Source: Rhizobium sp. TH2
GTDB lineage: Bacteria; Pseudomonadota; Alphaproteobacteria; Rhizobiales; Rhizobiaceae
Length of the DNA: 64,000 bases
Reading direction: 5' to 3'
NCBI RefSeq assembly: GCF_024707525.1
Contig: NZ_CP062231.1
Location: 4,464,001 to 4,528,000, forward strand
Positions 49,506 to 59,020 of the stretch are shown in pieces. A program made the translations under genes and the position numbers. The notes below the pieces were generated by a model, which saw only the letters and a list, made by a program, of their open reading frames with translations, did not search any database and was not told the DNA's origin. Numbering within the stretch: the stretch's first letter is position 1; every line of letters starts with the position of its first letter.

Positions 49506-50450
49506 TCAGAACGGCGAATCGGGGAAGTAATAGTTCTTCGCGTTTTCCTTGGTGATCAGGGTCGCATCCAGCGTGTAGGTACCGTGAACCGGAACCTGGT
49601 TGAAGATCGCGGCGGCGGTCAGTTCCATCGCGGTGCCGACCATTGCCGGCGGATAGAGAACGTCGACCGGGATCATCTTGTCGCCGTCCATGACGCGCTT
49701 GACCATGTCCTTGGAGCCTGCGCCTGCGACGACATACTGGATGTCGGTACGGCCGGCCTGTTCGATCGCCTGCAGCACGCCGACAGCCATGTCGTCATCC
49801 TGGCACCAGACCACGTCGATCTTGGGATATTTGGTCAGGTAGTCCTGCATCACCTTGAAGGCATCGTCGCGGTTCCAGTTGCCGAACTGGCGGTCGAGAA
49901 CCTTGACGTTGGAGCCTTCGATGCCTTTGTCGAAGCCGTCCTGGCGCTGCTGGTCGATCGGGATCGGCATACCGCGGATCACGACGACCTGTGCGTCGGG
50001 CGTGGTGGCCTTGATATATTCACCGGCGGTCTGGCCGAGAGCCGGGTTGTTGCCGGCGACGTAGAGGTCACGCACGGAATTGTCCATGACGGATGGTGCG
50101 CGGTCGACGATCGTCACGAACGTGCCGGCCGCCTTGACTTCCTTGATCGCGTTGACGAGCGGATCCGGATCGGTCGGCAGGATCACGAGCGCATCGAGGC
50201 CCTGGACCGCAAGATCCTGGATCGCGTTGGCCTGGCTTGCCGGATCCGGCGACGTCTTCACGATGACGTTGGCGTTCGGATATTCCTTGCGGATCTGCTC
50301 GGCGACGCGTTCGGCATGGTAGACGACGCCTGCCGTCCAGCCATGGTCGGCTGCCGGGATCGACACGCCGATGGTCTTCTTTTCCTGGGCCACAGCAGTG
50401 CTGGCCAGAGCGGCGGCGATGAAAGCCACCCCTATGATCTTCTTCAACAT
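49506..50450 (-). CDS. Sugar ABC transporter periplasmic binding protein (ribose/xylose type)
   Basis: This 314-residue protein has a signal peptide (MLKKIIGVAFIAAALASTAVA) and a type I periplasmic-binding fold. Segments typical of the RbsB/XylF group are TIGVSIPAADHGWTAGVV, LVILPTDPDPLVNAI and DVVWCQDDDMAVGVLQAIEQAG. It is the third gene of the transporter operon. The precise sugar cannot be read from sequence; the xyl genes nearby make a pentose plausible. Confidence 0.92.
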   Translation of the reverse strand: MLKKIIGVAFIAAALASTAVAQEKKTIGVSIPAADHGWTAGVVYHAERVAEQIRKEYPNANVIVKTSPDPASQANAIQDLAVQGLDALVILPTDPDPLVNAIKEVKAAGTFVTIVDRAPSVMDNSVRDLYVAGNNPALGQTAGEYIKATTPDAQVVVIRGMPIPIDQQRQDGFDKGIEGSNVKVLDRQFGNWNRDDAFKVMQDYLTKYPKIDVVWCQDDDMAVGVLQAIEQAGRTDIQYVVAGAGSKDMVKRVMDGDKMIPVDVLYPPAMVGTAMELTAAAIFNQVPVHGTYTLDATLITKENAKNYYFPDSPF

Positions 50451-50521
50451 TTCTCACTCCCTGGTGCATTCCGGACCCTTGGCTTCGACAAGCCGGGCGG
50501 CCCGGTAACCCGGCCTTTTAC

Positions 50522-51532
50522 TTACGATTTTCGTGTCAGCGTGCGCTGGACGAGCATCGCAATGATGATGATCGAGCCCTGGATGGTACCGATCAGATAT
50601 TCGCTGATGAAGTTGGAGAGCAGCATGATATTGCCCACCAGTTCGAGAATGAAGGCGCCGCAGATCGTGCCCCAGACACGGCCGGCGCCACCCTTGAGCG
50701 CCGTGCCGCCGACCACGACAGCGGTGATTGCCTGCAATTCCCACAGGATGCCCGTCGTCGCCGAGGTCGAGCCGAGACGCGGCACGTAAAGCAGCACGGC
50801 GATGGCGACGCAGAGGCCCTGGATGACGAAAGCAATGGTACGAACGCGATCGACATGGATGCCGGAATAGCGTGCGACATCGCGGTTGGAGCCCACCGCC
50901 ACGACATGGCGGCCATAGCGGGTGCGATAGAGGACGAAGGCCGCAACCGCGGTGACCGCGATGATGATGACGATCGGGACCGGCACGCCAAGGATCGAGC
51001 CGAAATATGCCGGGCGGTAAAGCGCCTGCAATTCCGGCTCGCGCAGCGTGATGGCACCGCCCTGCGACAACCATGTGGTCAGGCCGCGATAGATGCCCAT
51101 CGTGCCGAGCGTGGCGATGAAGGGCTCGATCTTCCCGAGCGTGGTGATCAGGCCATTGGCGAGGCCGCAGGCGCCGCCGATCAGCACCGTCAGCAAGCCT
51201 GATGTCAGCAGCATCAGCATCGGATCGGCAATAACGCCCGAATTCATGAACAGGATCATCAGGCTGGCGACGAAGGCCACCATCGAACCGACCGACAGAT
51301 CGAGGTCACCCGACGAAATCACGAAAGTGGCGCCCACTGCGATGATGGCGATAAAGGCGCTGCGGGTCGCGACATTGGCGAGGTTGGTGATGCCGATGAA
51401 ATTCGGATTGACGATCGCGCCCAGGATGAGCAGCAATATCAGCGCGGCAAAGGGCGCGATCGCCCTGAGATCGACATCACGCCAGGACCGGCGCGGTCTC
51501 TCCAATGCCTTGCTTTCTTCGTTTGCACTCAT
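50522..51532 (-). CDS. Sugar ABC transporter permease (RbsC type)
   Basis: This 336-residue permease starts MSANEESKALERPRRSW (ATG 51532, GGAGG upstream) and has about nine membrane helices. The conserved loop LDLSVGSMVAFVA and GGTALKGGAGRVWGTI, the ABC-coupling EAA-like region, are present. The gene sits between the ATPase and the binding protein. Confidence 0.95.
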   Translation of the reverse strand: MSANEESKALERPRRSWRDVDLRAIAPFAALILLLILGAIVNPNFIGITNLANVATRSAFIAIIAVGATFVISSGDLDLSVGSMVAFVASLMILFMNSGVIADPMLMLLTSGLLTVLIGGACGLANGLITTLGKIEPFIATLGTMGIYRGLTTWLSQGGAITLREPELQALYRPAYFGSILGVPVPIVIIIAVTAVAAFVLYRTRYGRHVVAVGSNRDVARYSGIHVDRVRTIAFVIQGLCVAIAVLLYVPRLGSTSATTGILWELQAITAVVVGGTALKGGAGRVWGTICGAFILELVGNIMLLSNFISEYLIGTIQGSIIIIAMLVQRTLTRKS

Positions 51533-51596
51533 AGCCAAAACAACCTCCGTCCCGTTGCCCGATCAGGGCTCCCCGGTATTTTCCTCGACTGCCGCG

Positions 51597-53123
51597 TCAG
51601 GCAGCCTGCTTTTTCTTCAGGCCCGCCGCGTAGCGCATGATCTCCTGTTCGGAAATCTCGTCGCCTTCGAGCACGCCGACGATGCGGCCCTCGCGCATGA
51701 CGGCGATCCGAGTGCAGAGCCCGATCACCTCGGGCATCTCGGACGAGACGACGATGATCGATCGCCCCTCGCGCGCTAAGGCCGAGATGAAATGATAGAT
51801 CTGCTGCTTGGTGCCGACATCGATGCCGCGCGTCGGCTCGTCGATGATGATGATCTGCGGCTCGGTTTCCATGACCTTGGCGAGGAGCAGCTTCTGCTGG
51901 TTGCCGCCGGACATACGGCCGGCCACGACGCCGGCATCGCGCACCCTTATATCGAAGCGGCGCTTGGCGCGCGCCATAGCGGCTATCTCGCTCGACGGAT
52001 CGAGATAGCCATGGCGGGAATGCTGGCCGAGTGATTGCAGTGTCAGATTGGCGATGAGGCCGGAATTCAAGAGCAGGCCCTTGGCCTTGCGATCCTTGGT
52101 CATGTAACCGAGACCGGCGCGATTGGCGGCATGAAGGTCATCGGCAACAAGCACTTCATTGTGGACTCGGACTTCTCCAGACGCGCGCGGGCGCAGGCCG
52201 ACGACAGCTTCCATGAGCTCCGTACGGCCGGACCCGATCAGGCCCGAGAAGCCGATGATCTCGCCCCGGCGCACTTCGAAGCTGGCATCCTTGACGAAGC
52301 CGGTCGAGACATGGTGCACCGAAAGCACGACCTTCTCGTCGACATCAGGCTCATGCTTGGCGGGGTAGAGGCTGGACAATTCGCGTCCGACCATCAGCTG
52401 GGCGATCGCCTCACCATCGAGAATGGCGGTCGGCGAGGTCTTCACCCACTGGCCGTCTCGCAGCACGGTGACGCGGTCGGTCAGTTCCATGACCTCGTCG
52501 ATCTTGTGGGAGACGAAAACGAAACTGGTGCCCTTGTCGCGCAGCTTGCGCACTTGGTCGAACAGGATGCGCGTCTCATCACGCGACAATACCGCCGTCG
52601 GCTCGTCCATGAACACGACGCGCGCATCGCGGCTTATCGCCTTGGCGATCTCAACCATCTGTTTGTCGGCGACGGCGAGCGAGCTGATCAGCGCATTCTC
52701 ATCGACACGCGAACCGAGCTGGTCGAGTACCGCCCTCGTCTCGGCCTGCATGCGCTTGCGATCAAGCACGCCGAAGCGGGTGATCTCGCGGCCGAGAAAA
52801 AGGCTCTCGGTGACGGTCAGGTGTTCGGCGAGGTTGAATTCCTGGTGGATGATGACGATGCCGAGCGCCTCGGCGGCGCCATTGGCTGGCAGCTTGATCG
52901 GCTTGCCGTCGAGAAGGATCTCGCCGGAACTCGGCTGCTCGAAACCTGAAAGGATCTTGACGAGGGTGGATTTGCCGGCGCCGTTCTCGCCCATCAACGC
53001 ATGGACTTCGCCCTTCTTGAGGTCGAAATTGACGCTGAAAAGAACCTGCACGCCACTGAAGGATTTGCTGATCCGCTTCGCGGACAACACAGTGTCGCTG
53101 TTGCCGGATTGCCCCGCTTCCAT
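51597..53123 (-). CDS. Sugar ABC transporter ATP-binding protein (RbsA/XylG type)
   Basis: This 508-residue ATPase has two nucleotide-binding domains. In the first, Walker A GENGAGKSTLVK and Walker B VVFMDEPTAVL are intact, with the degenerate signature SSLAVADKQMVEIAKA. The second has a divergent Walker A (GLIGSGRTELMEAV), a good signature MSGGNQQKLLLAK and IIIIDEPTRGIDVG. This asymmetry is normal for monosaccharide transporters. It is the first gene of the operon, starting 40 bases from the twin operators. Confidence 0.96.
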   Translation of the reverse strand: MEAGQSGNSDTVLSAKRISKSFSGVQVLFSVNFDLKKGEVHALMGENGAGKSTLVKILSGFEQPSSGEILLDGKPIKLPANGAAEALGIVIIHQEFNLAEHLTVTESLFLGREITRFGVLDRKRMQAETRAVLDQLGSRVDENALISSLAVADKQMVEIAKAISRDARVVFMDEPTAVLSRDETRILFDQVRKLRDKGTSFVFVSHKIDEVMELTDRVTVLRDGQWVKTSPTAILDGEAIAQLMVGRELSSLYPAKHEPDVDEKVVLSVHHVSTGFVKDASFEVRRGEIIGFSGLIGSGRTELMEAVVGLRPRASGEVRVHNEVLVADDLHAANRAGLGYMTKDRKAKGLLLNSGLIANLTLQSLGQHSRHGYLDPSSEIAAMARAKRRFDIRVRDAGVVAGRMSGGNQQKLLLAKVMETEPQIIIIDEPTRGIDVGTKQQIYHFISALAREGRSIIVVSSEMPEVIGLCTRIAVMREGRIVGVLEGDEISEQEIMRYAAGLKKKQAA

Positions 53124-53164
53124 CGTCTTCCTCCCTGCGGTTCATTGACCGCTTGGGCTGATCA

Positions 53165-53199
53165 TGTAAACCTTTACATCAATCATGTAAAGGTTTACA
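53165..53199. promoter_or_regulatory. Twin LacI-type operators between the ABC operon and its regulator
   Basis: TGTAAACCTTTACA (53165-53178) and TGTAAAGGTTTACA (53186-53199) are perfect 14-bp palindromes spaced 21 bp centre to centre, placing both on the same DNA face. They lie between the divergent rbsA-type and lacI-type genes and should bind the adjacent LacI protein. Confidence 0.85.
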
Positions 53200-53305
53200 T
53201 TTGGAGTTATCACGGATTTTTTGGCACCGAGCTTTGACCTCGGAACAAGTCTGTGTAGTGTCGCGGCGAAGACCAGCCCCTGGCCGAATCCCAAGGCAGA
53301 ACTCA

Positions 53306-54337
53306 TTGTCGAATTCCGCACCCGCAACGATTGAAGACGTCGCTCGCATCGCAGAGGTGTCGATCGCAACGGTCTCGCGGGCAATCCACAATCCGGAGAA
53401 AGTGGCCACTTCGACGCGGCTCAAGGTCAACCAGGCGATCGCGATCACCGGCTATACGACCAACGCCATGGCGCGCAGCCTGCGCCTCGGCCGGTCGAAC
53501 ATGATTCTCGTCGTGGCGCCCGATATCGGCGACCCGAATTTCTCCAATATCCTTGTAGGCCTGGAAAACGAGGCCCGCTCGCATGGCTACGGTATCCTGA
53601 TCGGCCATACGCAAAATGACGCGCAGCGCGGCCTCGAATATCTGAAATTCCTGAATTCCAACCAGGCAGCCGGATTGATCCTGTTCACCGGCATCCTGCC
53701 TTTCGGCCATCAGTCGATGACCGCGCGCCTGCCGCCGAGCGTCGGCGTCTTCGAGCCCGTCTTCAACGGCGGCATTCCCTATGTCGGCGTCGATGACATC
53801 CTGGGCGCCCGCAAGGCCGTGGACCTGCTGATCGCCGAGGGCCACACCAAGATCGCCTTCATCGGCGATTCCCGCACGCGCCTCGCCTATGGCCGGCGGC
53901 GGATGGGATATGAGGCGGGCCTCGATGCGGCGGGCATTTCGCCAGACCTGCGCATCGTGCTGGAAGGCGATGGCACGATCGAAAGCGGCCGGCTCGCGGT
54001 CGAACAGCTTTTCGTCCGCGACACGCTGCCGACCGCCTTCATGTGCGTCAACGACCAGACGGCGATCGGCGTGATGCTGGGCCTTTTCGCCCGCGGCTAT
54101 GACATTCCACGTGATTTCTCGGTGACCGGGTTCGACGACGTGCCGCAGGCCATGTTCATGCAACCGTCGCTGACAACCATCCGCCAGCCGCGCACCGCGA
54201 TCGGCAAGCATGCCATGGCGCTGCTGCTCGACCTGCTCGGCGATGGCGAACCGCCGGAATCGGAGATCCTGCTGATGCCGGATCTCGTCGTTCGGAATTC
54301 CGTCTCCGCGCCGTCGCGGCAATGGATGAAACGGTAG
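53306..54337 (+). CDS. LacI-family transcriptional regulator of the ABC operon
   Basis: This 343-residue regulator starts at TTG 53306 (read as Met-SNSAPATIEDVARIAEVSIATVSRA), with AAGG nine bases upstream; a longer frame to 53201 adds ~35 residues ahead of the DNA-binding domain and is rejected. The N-terminal LacI helix-turn-helix and hinge (SIATVSRAIHNPEKVA, TTNAMARSLRLG) are followed by a periplasmic-binding-like effector domain ending in VTGFDDVPQAMFMQPSLTTIRQP. Divergent orientation and the twin operators support control of the sugar transporter. Confidence 0.92.
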   Translation: MSNSAPATIEDVARIAEVSIATVSRAIHNPEKVATSTRLKVNQAIAITGYTTNAMARSLRLGRSNMILVVAPDIGDPNFSNILVGLENEARSHGYGILIGHTQNDAQRGLEYLKFLNSNQAAGLILFTGILPFGHQSMTARLPPSVGVFEPVFNGGIPYVGVDDILGARKAVDLLIAEGHTKIAFIGDSRTRLAYGRRRMGYEAGLDAAGISPDLRIVLEGDGTIESGRLAVEQLFVRDTLPTAFMCVNDQTAIGVMLGLFARGYDIPRDFSVTGFDDVPQAMFMQPSLTTIRQPRTAIGKHAMALLLDLLGDGEPPESEILLMPDLVVRNSVSAPSRQWMKR

Positions 54338-54347
54338 GAATTGAATA

Positions 54348-54371
54348 CGGCGGCGCCTCGCGGCGCCGCCG
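54348..54371. terminator. GC-rich hairpin between convergent lacI and xylA
   Basis: CGGCGGCGCC (54348-54357) and GGCGCCGCCG (54362-54371) form a ten-base stem with a four-base loop between convergent genes. There is no T run, so termination efficiency is uncertain; it could act in both directions. Confidence 0.5.
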
Positions 54372-54379
54372 GCGGATCA

Positions 54380-55687
54380 TCAAACGTAGCGATTGACGAT
54401 GTTTTCCAGCAGTTCCTGGCGGCCCGAAACCGGCTTCGGATTGATATCCTTTGCCTCGACCATCGCCGTGATGCTTTCGAGCGACGCCGACTTGTCCAGC
54501 AAAGCCTTGCCCTCTGGCTTGTCCCAGCCGGCATAGCGCTCGGCGAGCGGGCCGGACAGCGCCTTGTCCTCGATCATCTTCGCGGCGGCCTTGAGGCCAC
54601 GGGCGCAGCAATCGATACCACCGATATGGCCGATCAGCAGGTCGTCTGGCTCGATCGACTGGCGGCGCAGCTTGGAGTCGAAATTGGTGCCGCCGGTGGT
54701 GAAGCCGCCGCCGTCAAGCACGTGATAATAGGCGAGCGCCATTTCAGGTACATTGTTGGGGAACTGGTCGGTATCCCAGCCCGATTGATAGTCGTTGCGG
54801 TTCATGTCGATCGAACCGAGGATGCCGTGGGCATTGGCGAGCGCCAGTTCATGCTCGAACGTATGGCCGGCGAGGATCGCGTGGCCCTGCTCGATATTGA
54901 GCTTCACTTCGTTTTCGAGACCGTACTTCTTGAGGAAGCCATAGACGGTGGCGACGTCGTAGTCGTACTGATGCTTGGAGGGCTCCTGCGGCTTCGGCTC
55001 GATCAGGATCGTGCCCTTGAAGCCGATCTTGTGCTTGTATTCGACCACCATGTTGAGGAAGCGACCGGCCTGGTCCATCTCGCGTCCGAGGTCGGTGTTG
55101 AGCAACGTCTCATAGCCTTCGCGGCCACCCCAAAGCACGTAGTTCTCGCCGCCGAGCTTCTGGGTCGCGTCGATGCAGGTCTTCACTGTCGCCGCGGCGA
55201 AGGCGAAGACTTCCGGATCCGGATTGGTCGCGGCGCCCGACATGTAGCGACGGTTGGAGAACATGTTGGCCGTGCCCCAGAGCAGCTTGACGCCGGTGGC
55301 CGCCTGCTTCTCGGCGAAGTAGTCGACGATCTCGTTGAGGTTTTTGGTGTTCTCAGCGAAGTTCCTGCCTTCCGGGCGTACATCGGCGTCATGGAAGCAG
55401 TAATAGGGCGTGCCGAGCAGCGAGAAGAATTCGAAAGCGACGTCGGCCTTGAGCTTGGCGGCCCTTATCGAGTCCTCGAACCACGGGCGCTCGAACGTGT
55501 TGCCGCCGAACGGGTCGGTGCCCGGCCAGACGAAAGTGTGCCAATAGGCAACCGCGAAACGAAGGTGATCCTCCATGCGCTTGCCCATCACCACTTCGTC
55601 CTTGTCGTAGTGACGGAATGCGAGCGGGCTCGTCGAATTGGGGTCGTATTTGATCTTCTCGATATTGCCGAAAAAGCCGGTGGACAT
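54380..55687 (-). CDS. xylA: Xylose isomerase
   Basis: This 435-residue class II xylose isomerase converts D-xylose to D-xylulose. The [41 protein letters not shown], and [15 protein letters not shown] metal- and sugar-binding segments are intact. AAGGAGACT lies upstream. It is the last gene of the lacI-xylB-xylA operon, 20 bases after xylB. Confidence 0.98.
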   Translation of the reverse strand: MSTGFFGNIEKIKYDPNSTSPLAFRHYDKDEVVMGKRMEDHLRFAVAYWHTFVWPGTDPFGGNTFERPWFEDSIRAAKLKADVAFEFFSLLGTPYYCFHDADVRPEGRNFAENTKNLNEIVDYFAEKQAATGVKLLWGTANMFSNRRYMSGAATNPDPEVFAFAAATVKTCIDATQKLGGENYVLWGGREGYETLLNTDLGREMDQAGRFLNMVVEYKHKIGFKGTILIEPKPQEPSKHQYDYDVATVYGFLKKYGLENEVKLNIEQGHAILAGHTFEHELALANAHGILGSIDMNRNDYQSGWDTDQFPNNVPEMALAYYHVLDGGGFTTGGTNFDSKLRRQSIEPDDLLIGHIGGIDCCARGLKAAAKMIEDKALSGPLAERYAGWDKPEGKALLDKSASLESITAMVEAKDINPKPVSGRQELLENIVNRYV

Positions 55688-55707
55688 TGGGAGTCTCCTT
55701 CCTAGAA

Positions 55708-57168
55708 TTATGCTGTTTGATCAAGTGCCGAAATGGCGGGATAGGTCTTGCGGTAGCTGATATAGGCCTCCTCGTAGGCCGAGGTGAGCGCCGATGCCGG
55801 TTCGATGGTTTCATCAGTTGCAGGCGGCGTGCAGACCTGCACGGGGTCCGCGCCCGTCGCGGCGATCAGGCCGAGGCGTGCCGCGCCGAAGGCAGCACCG
55901 AAATCGCCGTCCTGCGGGATTTCGACCGGCACGCCGAGCGATGTGGCGATCGACTTCAGCCAGTATTTCGACCGCGAGCCGCCGCCGATGGCGGTGACGC
56001 GGGAAATGCTGGTGCCGGCGCTTTTCAAGGCCTCGAGATTGTCGCGGATGGCGAAGGTCACGCCTTCCAACACCGCTTGCGTCAACACCACACGCGAGGA
56101 TTCATGGCCGAGGCCGGTGAACACGCCGCGGATTTTCGCGTCATTATGCGGCGTGCGTTCGCCCGAGAGATAGGGCAGGAAGGTGACCGATGTCGGCGCC
56201 TTGAGTTCGTCGCCGAGTTCCGAGGTGAGTTCGGCTGCGGACTTGCCCGCAATGCCGGAATACCAGTTCAGCGCATCGGTGGCCGAGAGGATCACGCCCA
56301 TCTGGTGCCATGTATTGGGCAGTGCGTGGCAGAAGGCGTGAACGGCGCTTTCGGGCTTCGGCAGATATTTTGCGTTAGCGGCAAACAGCACGCCCGATGT
56401 GCCGAGCGAGACGAAGGCATGGCCCTCGCCCACGGTGCCCATGCCGCAGGCCGAGGCAGCATTGTCGCCGGCGCCGCCGGCGATCACGACATCCGAACCC
56501 ATGCCCCATTTGGAGGCCAGTTCGCCGCGTAGCGTGCCGGCCTTGTCGGTGCCTTCGACCAAGCGCGGCATCTGGCTTTCATCCAGACCCGTGGCGGCCA
56601 GAAGTTCGGAAGACCATTTGCGCTTGCCCGTATCGAGCCAGCTGGTGCCGGCGGAATCCGACATTTCCGAAATATGCTCGCCGGATAGCCAGAGCCGAAG
56701 ATAATCCTTCGGCAGCAGCACCTTGCGGACCTTGGCGAAAATCTCCGGCTCGTTGTTCTTCACCCAGGCTAGCTTCGGCGCGGTGAAGCCCGGAAACACG
56801 ATATTGCCGGTGAGCGCGCGGAAGCGCGGATCGGCATCGAGCGCGGCGGCTTCCCTGAAGCTACGGGTGTCGTTCCACAGGATGCAGGGGCGCAGGACAC
56901 TGTCGGCGCCATCGAGCAGCGTCGCGCCATGCATCTGGCCTGAAAGCCCGATGCCTTTCACGGCTGCAAGCTCTTTCGGATGCGACTTCTTCAGCTCTGC
57001 AATCGCTTCTTCTGTCGCGCGAATCCAGTCGGCCGGCGCCTGTTCGGACCAGCCGGAATGCGGCCGTGACACATCGAGCGAACCATGGCCTGAACCGATG
57101 ATCTTCTGATCGCCATCCATCAGCATGGCCTTGACGCCTGACGTACCGAGATCGAGCCCCAGATACAT
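55708..57168 (-). CDS. xylB: Xylulokinase
   Basis: This 486-residue FGGY-family kinase phosphorylates D-xylulose. [16 protein letters not shown] is the ATP-binding phosphate 1 motif, [13 protein letters not shown] and LWNDTR bind sugar, and [14 protein letters not shown] is the adenosine motif. GGGAGG precedes the start. It lies 18 bases after the lacI gene and feeds xylulose-5-phosphate to the pentose phosphate pathway. Confidence 0.97.
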   Translation of the reverse strand: MYLGLDLGTSGVKAMLMDGDQKIIGSGHGSLDVSRPHSGWSEQAPADWIRATEEAIAELKKSHPKELAAVKGIGLSGQMHGATLLDGADSVLRPCILWNDTRSFREAAALDADPRFRALTGNIVFPGFTAPKLAWVKNNEPEIFAKVRKVLLPKDYLRLWLSGEHISEMSDSAGTSWLDTGKRKWSSELLAATGLDESQMPRLVEGTDKAGTLRGELASKWGMGSDVVIAGGAGDNAASACGMGTVGEGHAFVSLGTSGVLFAANAKYLPKPESAVHAFCHALPNTWHQMGVILSATDALNWYSGIAGKSAAELTSELGDELKAPTSVTFLPYLSGERTPHNDAKIRGVFTGLGHESSRVVLTQAVLEGVTFAIRDNLEALKSAGTSISRVTAIGGGSRSKYWLKSIATSLGVPVEIPQDGDFGAAFGAARLGLIAATGADPVQVCTPPATDETIEPASALTSAYEEAYISYRKTYPAISALDQTA

Positions 57169-57186
57169 GTTAACCTCCCTCGCCGT

Positions 57187-58215
57187 TCACGGCAGATTGT
57201 CTTTCAGGAATATGTCGATGCGGATGCGCTCCTGCGCCTCGATGACCGTGAGGCCATCGGCCTTGGCCTTGAGGACTCGGATTGCGCTACGCACCTCGTG
57301 GCCGGCATCCTGGTTGAGCACTGCCTCGATCAAATCGGATTGCAGCGCCGCGCGCGTGTGCGGCGTGAGTTCGTGAGCGATCACCTGCGGCTTGGCTGCG
57401 GTAGGGCCGAGTTCCTTCAGTGCCCGGATGAGGCCGCGATTGCCCGCGCCGAGACTGTAGATGCCGGCGAGTTGTTTCTCGCGATGGAGAAGATCGGACA
57501 CCAGCCCGTAAACAGCATCCGGATCGTCCTGGCCTTCCATGACGGGCAGGATTTCGAGATTAGCATTGAGTTCGGAAAGCCGCTTGCGGAAGCCTTCCAG
57601 ACGGTCGCGATGGTCGCCGACCAGCATCGAGCCCGCGACAACCGCCACCTTGCCCGCTTTGCCAGCCAGGAACCGGCCCATCAGGCTGCCTGCGGTGCGG
57701 CCGGCGGCGATATTGTCGATGCCGGAGAAATGGTCGCGATCGGAGGCCGGCAAGTCCGACACGAGCGTGACAATCGCCACGCCGAGTTCCTTGAGACGAT
57801 GAAGCGCATCATGGACGACGGGGGAATCAACCGCCACGACAGCGATACCGGCGGGCGGATCGCTTGCCATGGCATCGAGCGCATTGGCCAGAGCCACCCC
57901 ATCGAAGCGCGGCACCTCGACGATATCGATCCGGGTGCGCTCCTGGCCAGAACGTGCAATCGCCTGCTCGACCTCGGATTTGACGCCAGCCATGAAGGAA
58001 TTGTCGCCGACCGGCAGCACGAAGGCGAGAGGATAGGTGCGGCCCTTGGCGAGATTGGCGGCGGCCATGTCGCGCACGAAGCCGATGCGCCCGATCGCCT
58101 CCTCGACGCGGCTCCGCGTCCGTGCGCTAACGCCCGGCCGCCGGTTCAGAACCCGGTCGACGGTGGCAAGGCTGACGCCCGCCGCTTCGGCAATGTCATG
58201 GACTGTCGGCCGCAT
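57187..58215 (-). CDS. LacI-family transcriptional regulator, first gene of the xyl operon
   Basis: This 342-residue regulator starts with a LacI helix-turn-helix (TVHDIAEAAGVSLATVDRVLNRRPGVSARTR) and has an effector domain of the type that binds sugars (periplasmic-binding 4). GGAGGAACCG precedes its ATG. It is co-transcribed with xylB and xylA, so it is most likely the xylose-operon repressor (XylR-like), regulating its own synthesis. No clear operator palindrome was found immediately upstream, where instead a repeat is present. Confidence 0.9.
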   Translation of the reverse strand: MRPTVHDIAEAAGVSLATVDRVLNRRPGVSARTRSRVEEAIGRIGFVRDMAAANLAKGRTYPLAFVLPVGDNSFMAGVKSEVEQAIARSGQERTRIDIVEVPRFDGVALANALDAMASDPPAGIAVVAVDSPVVHDALHRLKELGVAIVTLVSDLPASDRDHFSGIDNIAAGRTAGSLMGRFLAGKAGKVAVVAGSMLVGDHRDRLEGFRKRLSELNANLEILPVMEGQDDPDAVYGLVSDLLHREKQLAGIYSLGAGNRGLIRALKELGPTAAKPQVIAHELTPHTRAALQSDLIEAVLNQDAGHEVRSAIRVLKAKADGLTVIEAQERIRIDIFLKDNLP

Positions 58216-58310
58216 CGGTTCCTCCGGGCGGCACTCTTACAGGAGAAATTGAGGTACGTAAATCAGAAATTTGGCGACGTGAATGATTCACCGCGTCAGT
58301 CGCAACCGAT

Positions 58311-58416
58311 CGTCATCCTCGGGCTTGTCCCGAGGATCTGGTCACGCCCAATAAGAATGCTTCGTCAGTGGGTTACGGGACCGACACCAGATCCTCGGGA
58401 CAAGCCCGAGGATGAC
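58311..58416. repeat. Palindromic intergenic repeat, CATCCTCGGGCTTGTCC family, copy B
   Basis: Left arm CGTCATCCTCGGGCTTGTCC (from 58311) and right arm GGACAAGCCCGAGGATGACG (to 58416) are perfect inverted copies, with GAGGATCTGGT / ACCAGATCC also paired. This is the intact version of the element at 46948-47064. It lies upstream of the xyl operon regulator and downstream of the DUF1993 gene. Confidence 0.85.
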
Positions 58417-58436
58417 GTTGGCGGTAAAGGGCAACC

Positions 58437-58946
58437 TTAGGCGCTTGCGCCCATATAGAGCGACTTGCCCAGAGGCAGGCCGTTGTGGCGCAGGATGGCA
58501 TAGGCCGTGGTGACGTGGAAATAGAAATTCGGCAAGGCATAACCGATCAGATAGCCCTCACCGGTGAAGTGCCGCGCGCCGGTGCGGAACTTGATCTCGA
58601 CATCGGCATTCTCGCGGCCTTCCATCTTGTCGGCGGAGACGGCGTTGATGAGTTCGATCGTCTTGTCGATGCGCGCATGAAGCTCGGCGAAGGTCTTTTC
58701 GGTATCGGCGAGCGAGGGGTTTTCCAGCCCGGCCGTACGATAGAAGGCGCCCTTGGCATGGTCCGAGGAAAGCTGGACCTGGCCCGTCAGGCTCGCCATA
58801 TCCGGAAACAGGCGGGCATTGAGGAAGACCGAAGGATCGACCTTGCGTTCGGTACAGAAGGCTTCGGCCTGGCTGAGCGCGGACTTGAGGCCGGCAAAGC
58901 GCGGCAGGATGGAAAGCGTAGCGACGGAATGAAGCGAAACGGCCAT
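58437..58946 (-). CDS. DUF1993 domain protein
   Basis: This 169-residue protein matches the DUF1993 (DinB-like) family: MAVSLHSVATLSILPRFAGLKSAL, LFPDMASLTGQVQLSSDHAKGA and FYFHVTTAYAILRHNGLPLGK. The family forms a four-helix bundle related to DinB metal-binding proteins. Function is unknown. GGGAGA lies upstream of the ATG. Confidence 0.9.
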   Translation of the reverse strand: MAVSLHSVATLSILPRFAGLKSALSQAEAFCTERKVDPSVFLNARLFPDMASLTGQVQLSSDHAKGAFYRTAGLENPSLADTEKTFAELHARIDKTIELINAVSADKMEGRENADVEIKFRTGARHFTGEGYLIGYALPNFYFHVTTAYAILRHNGLPLGKSLYMGASA

Positions 58947-59020
58947 GGAAATCTCCCTGAGTTGGCCGCCCCTATGTACGCAGCCGTACCGCCGATTACA
59001 GCATACCTCCGAAATAAAGT

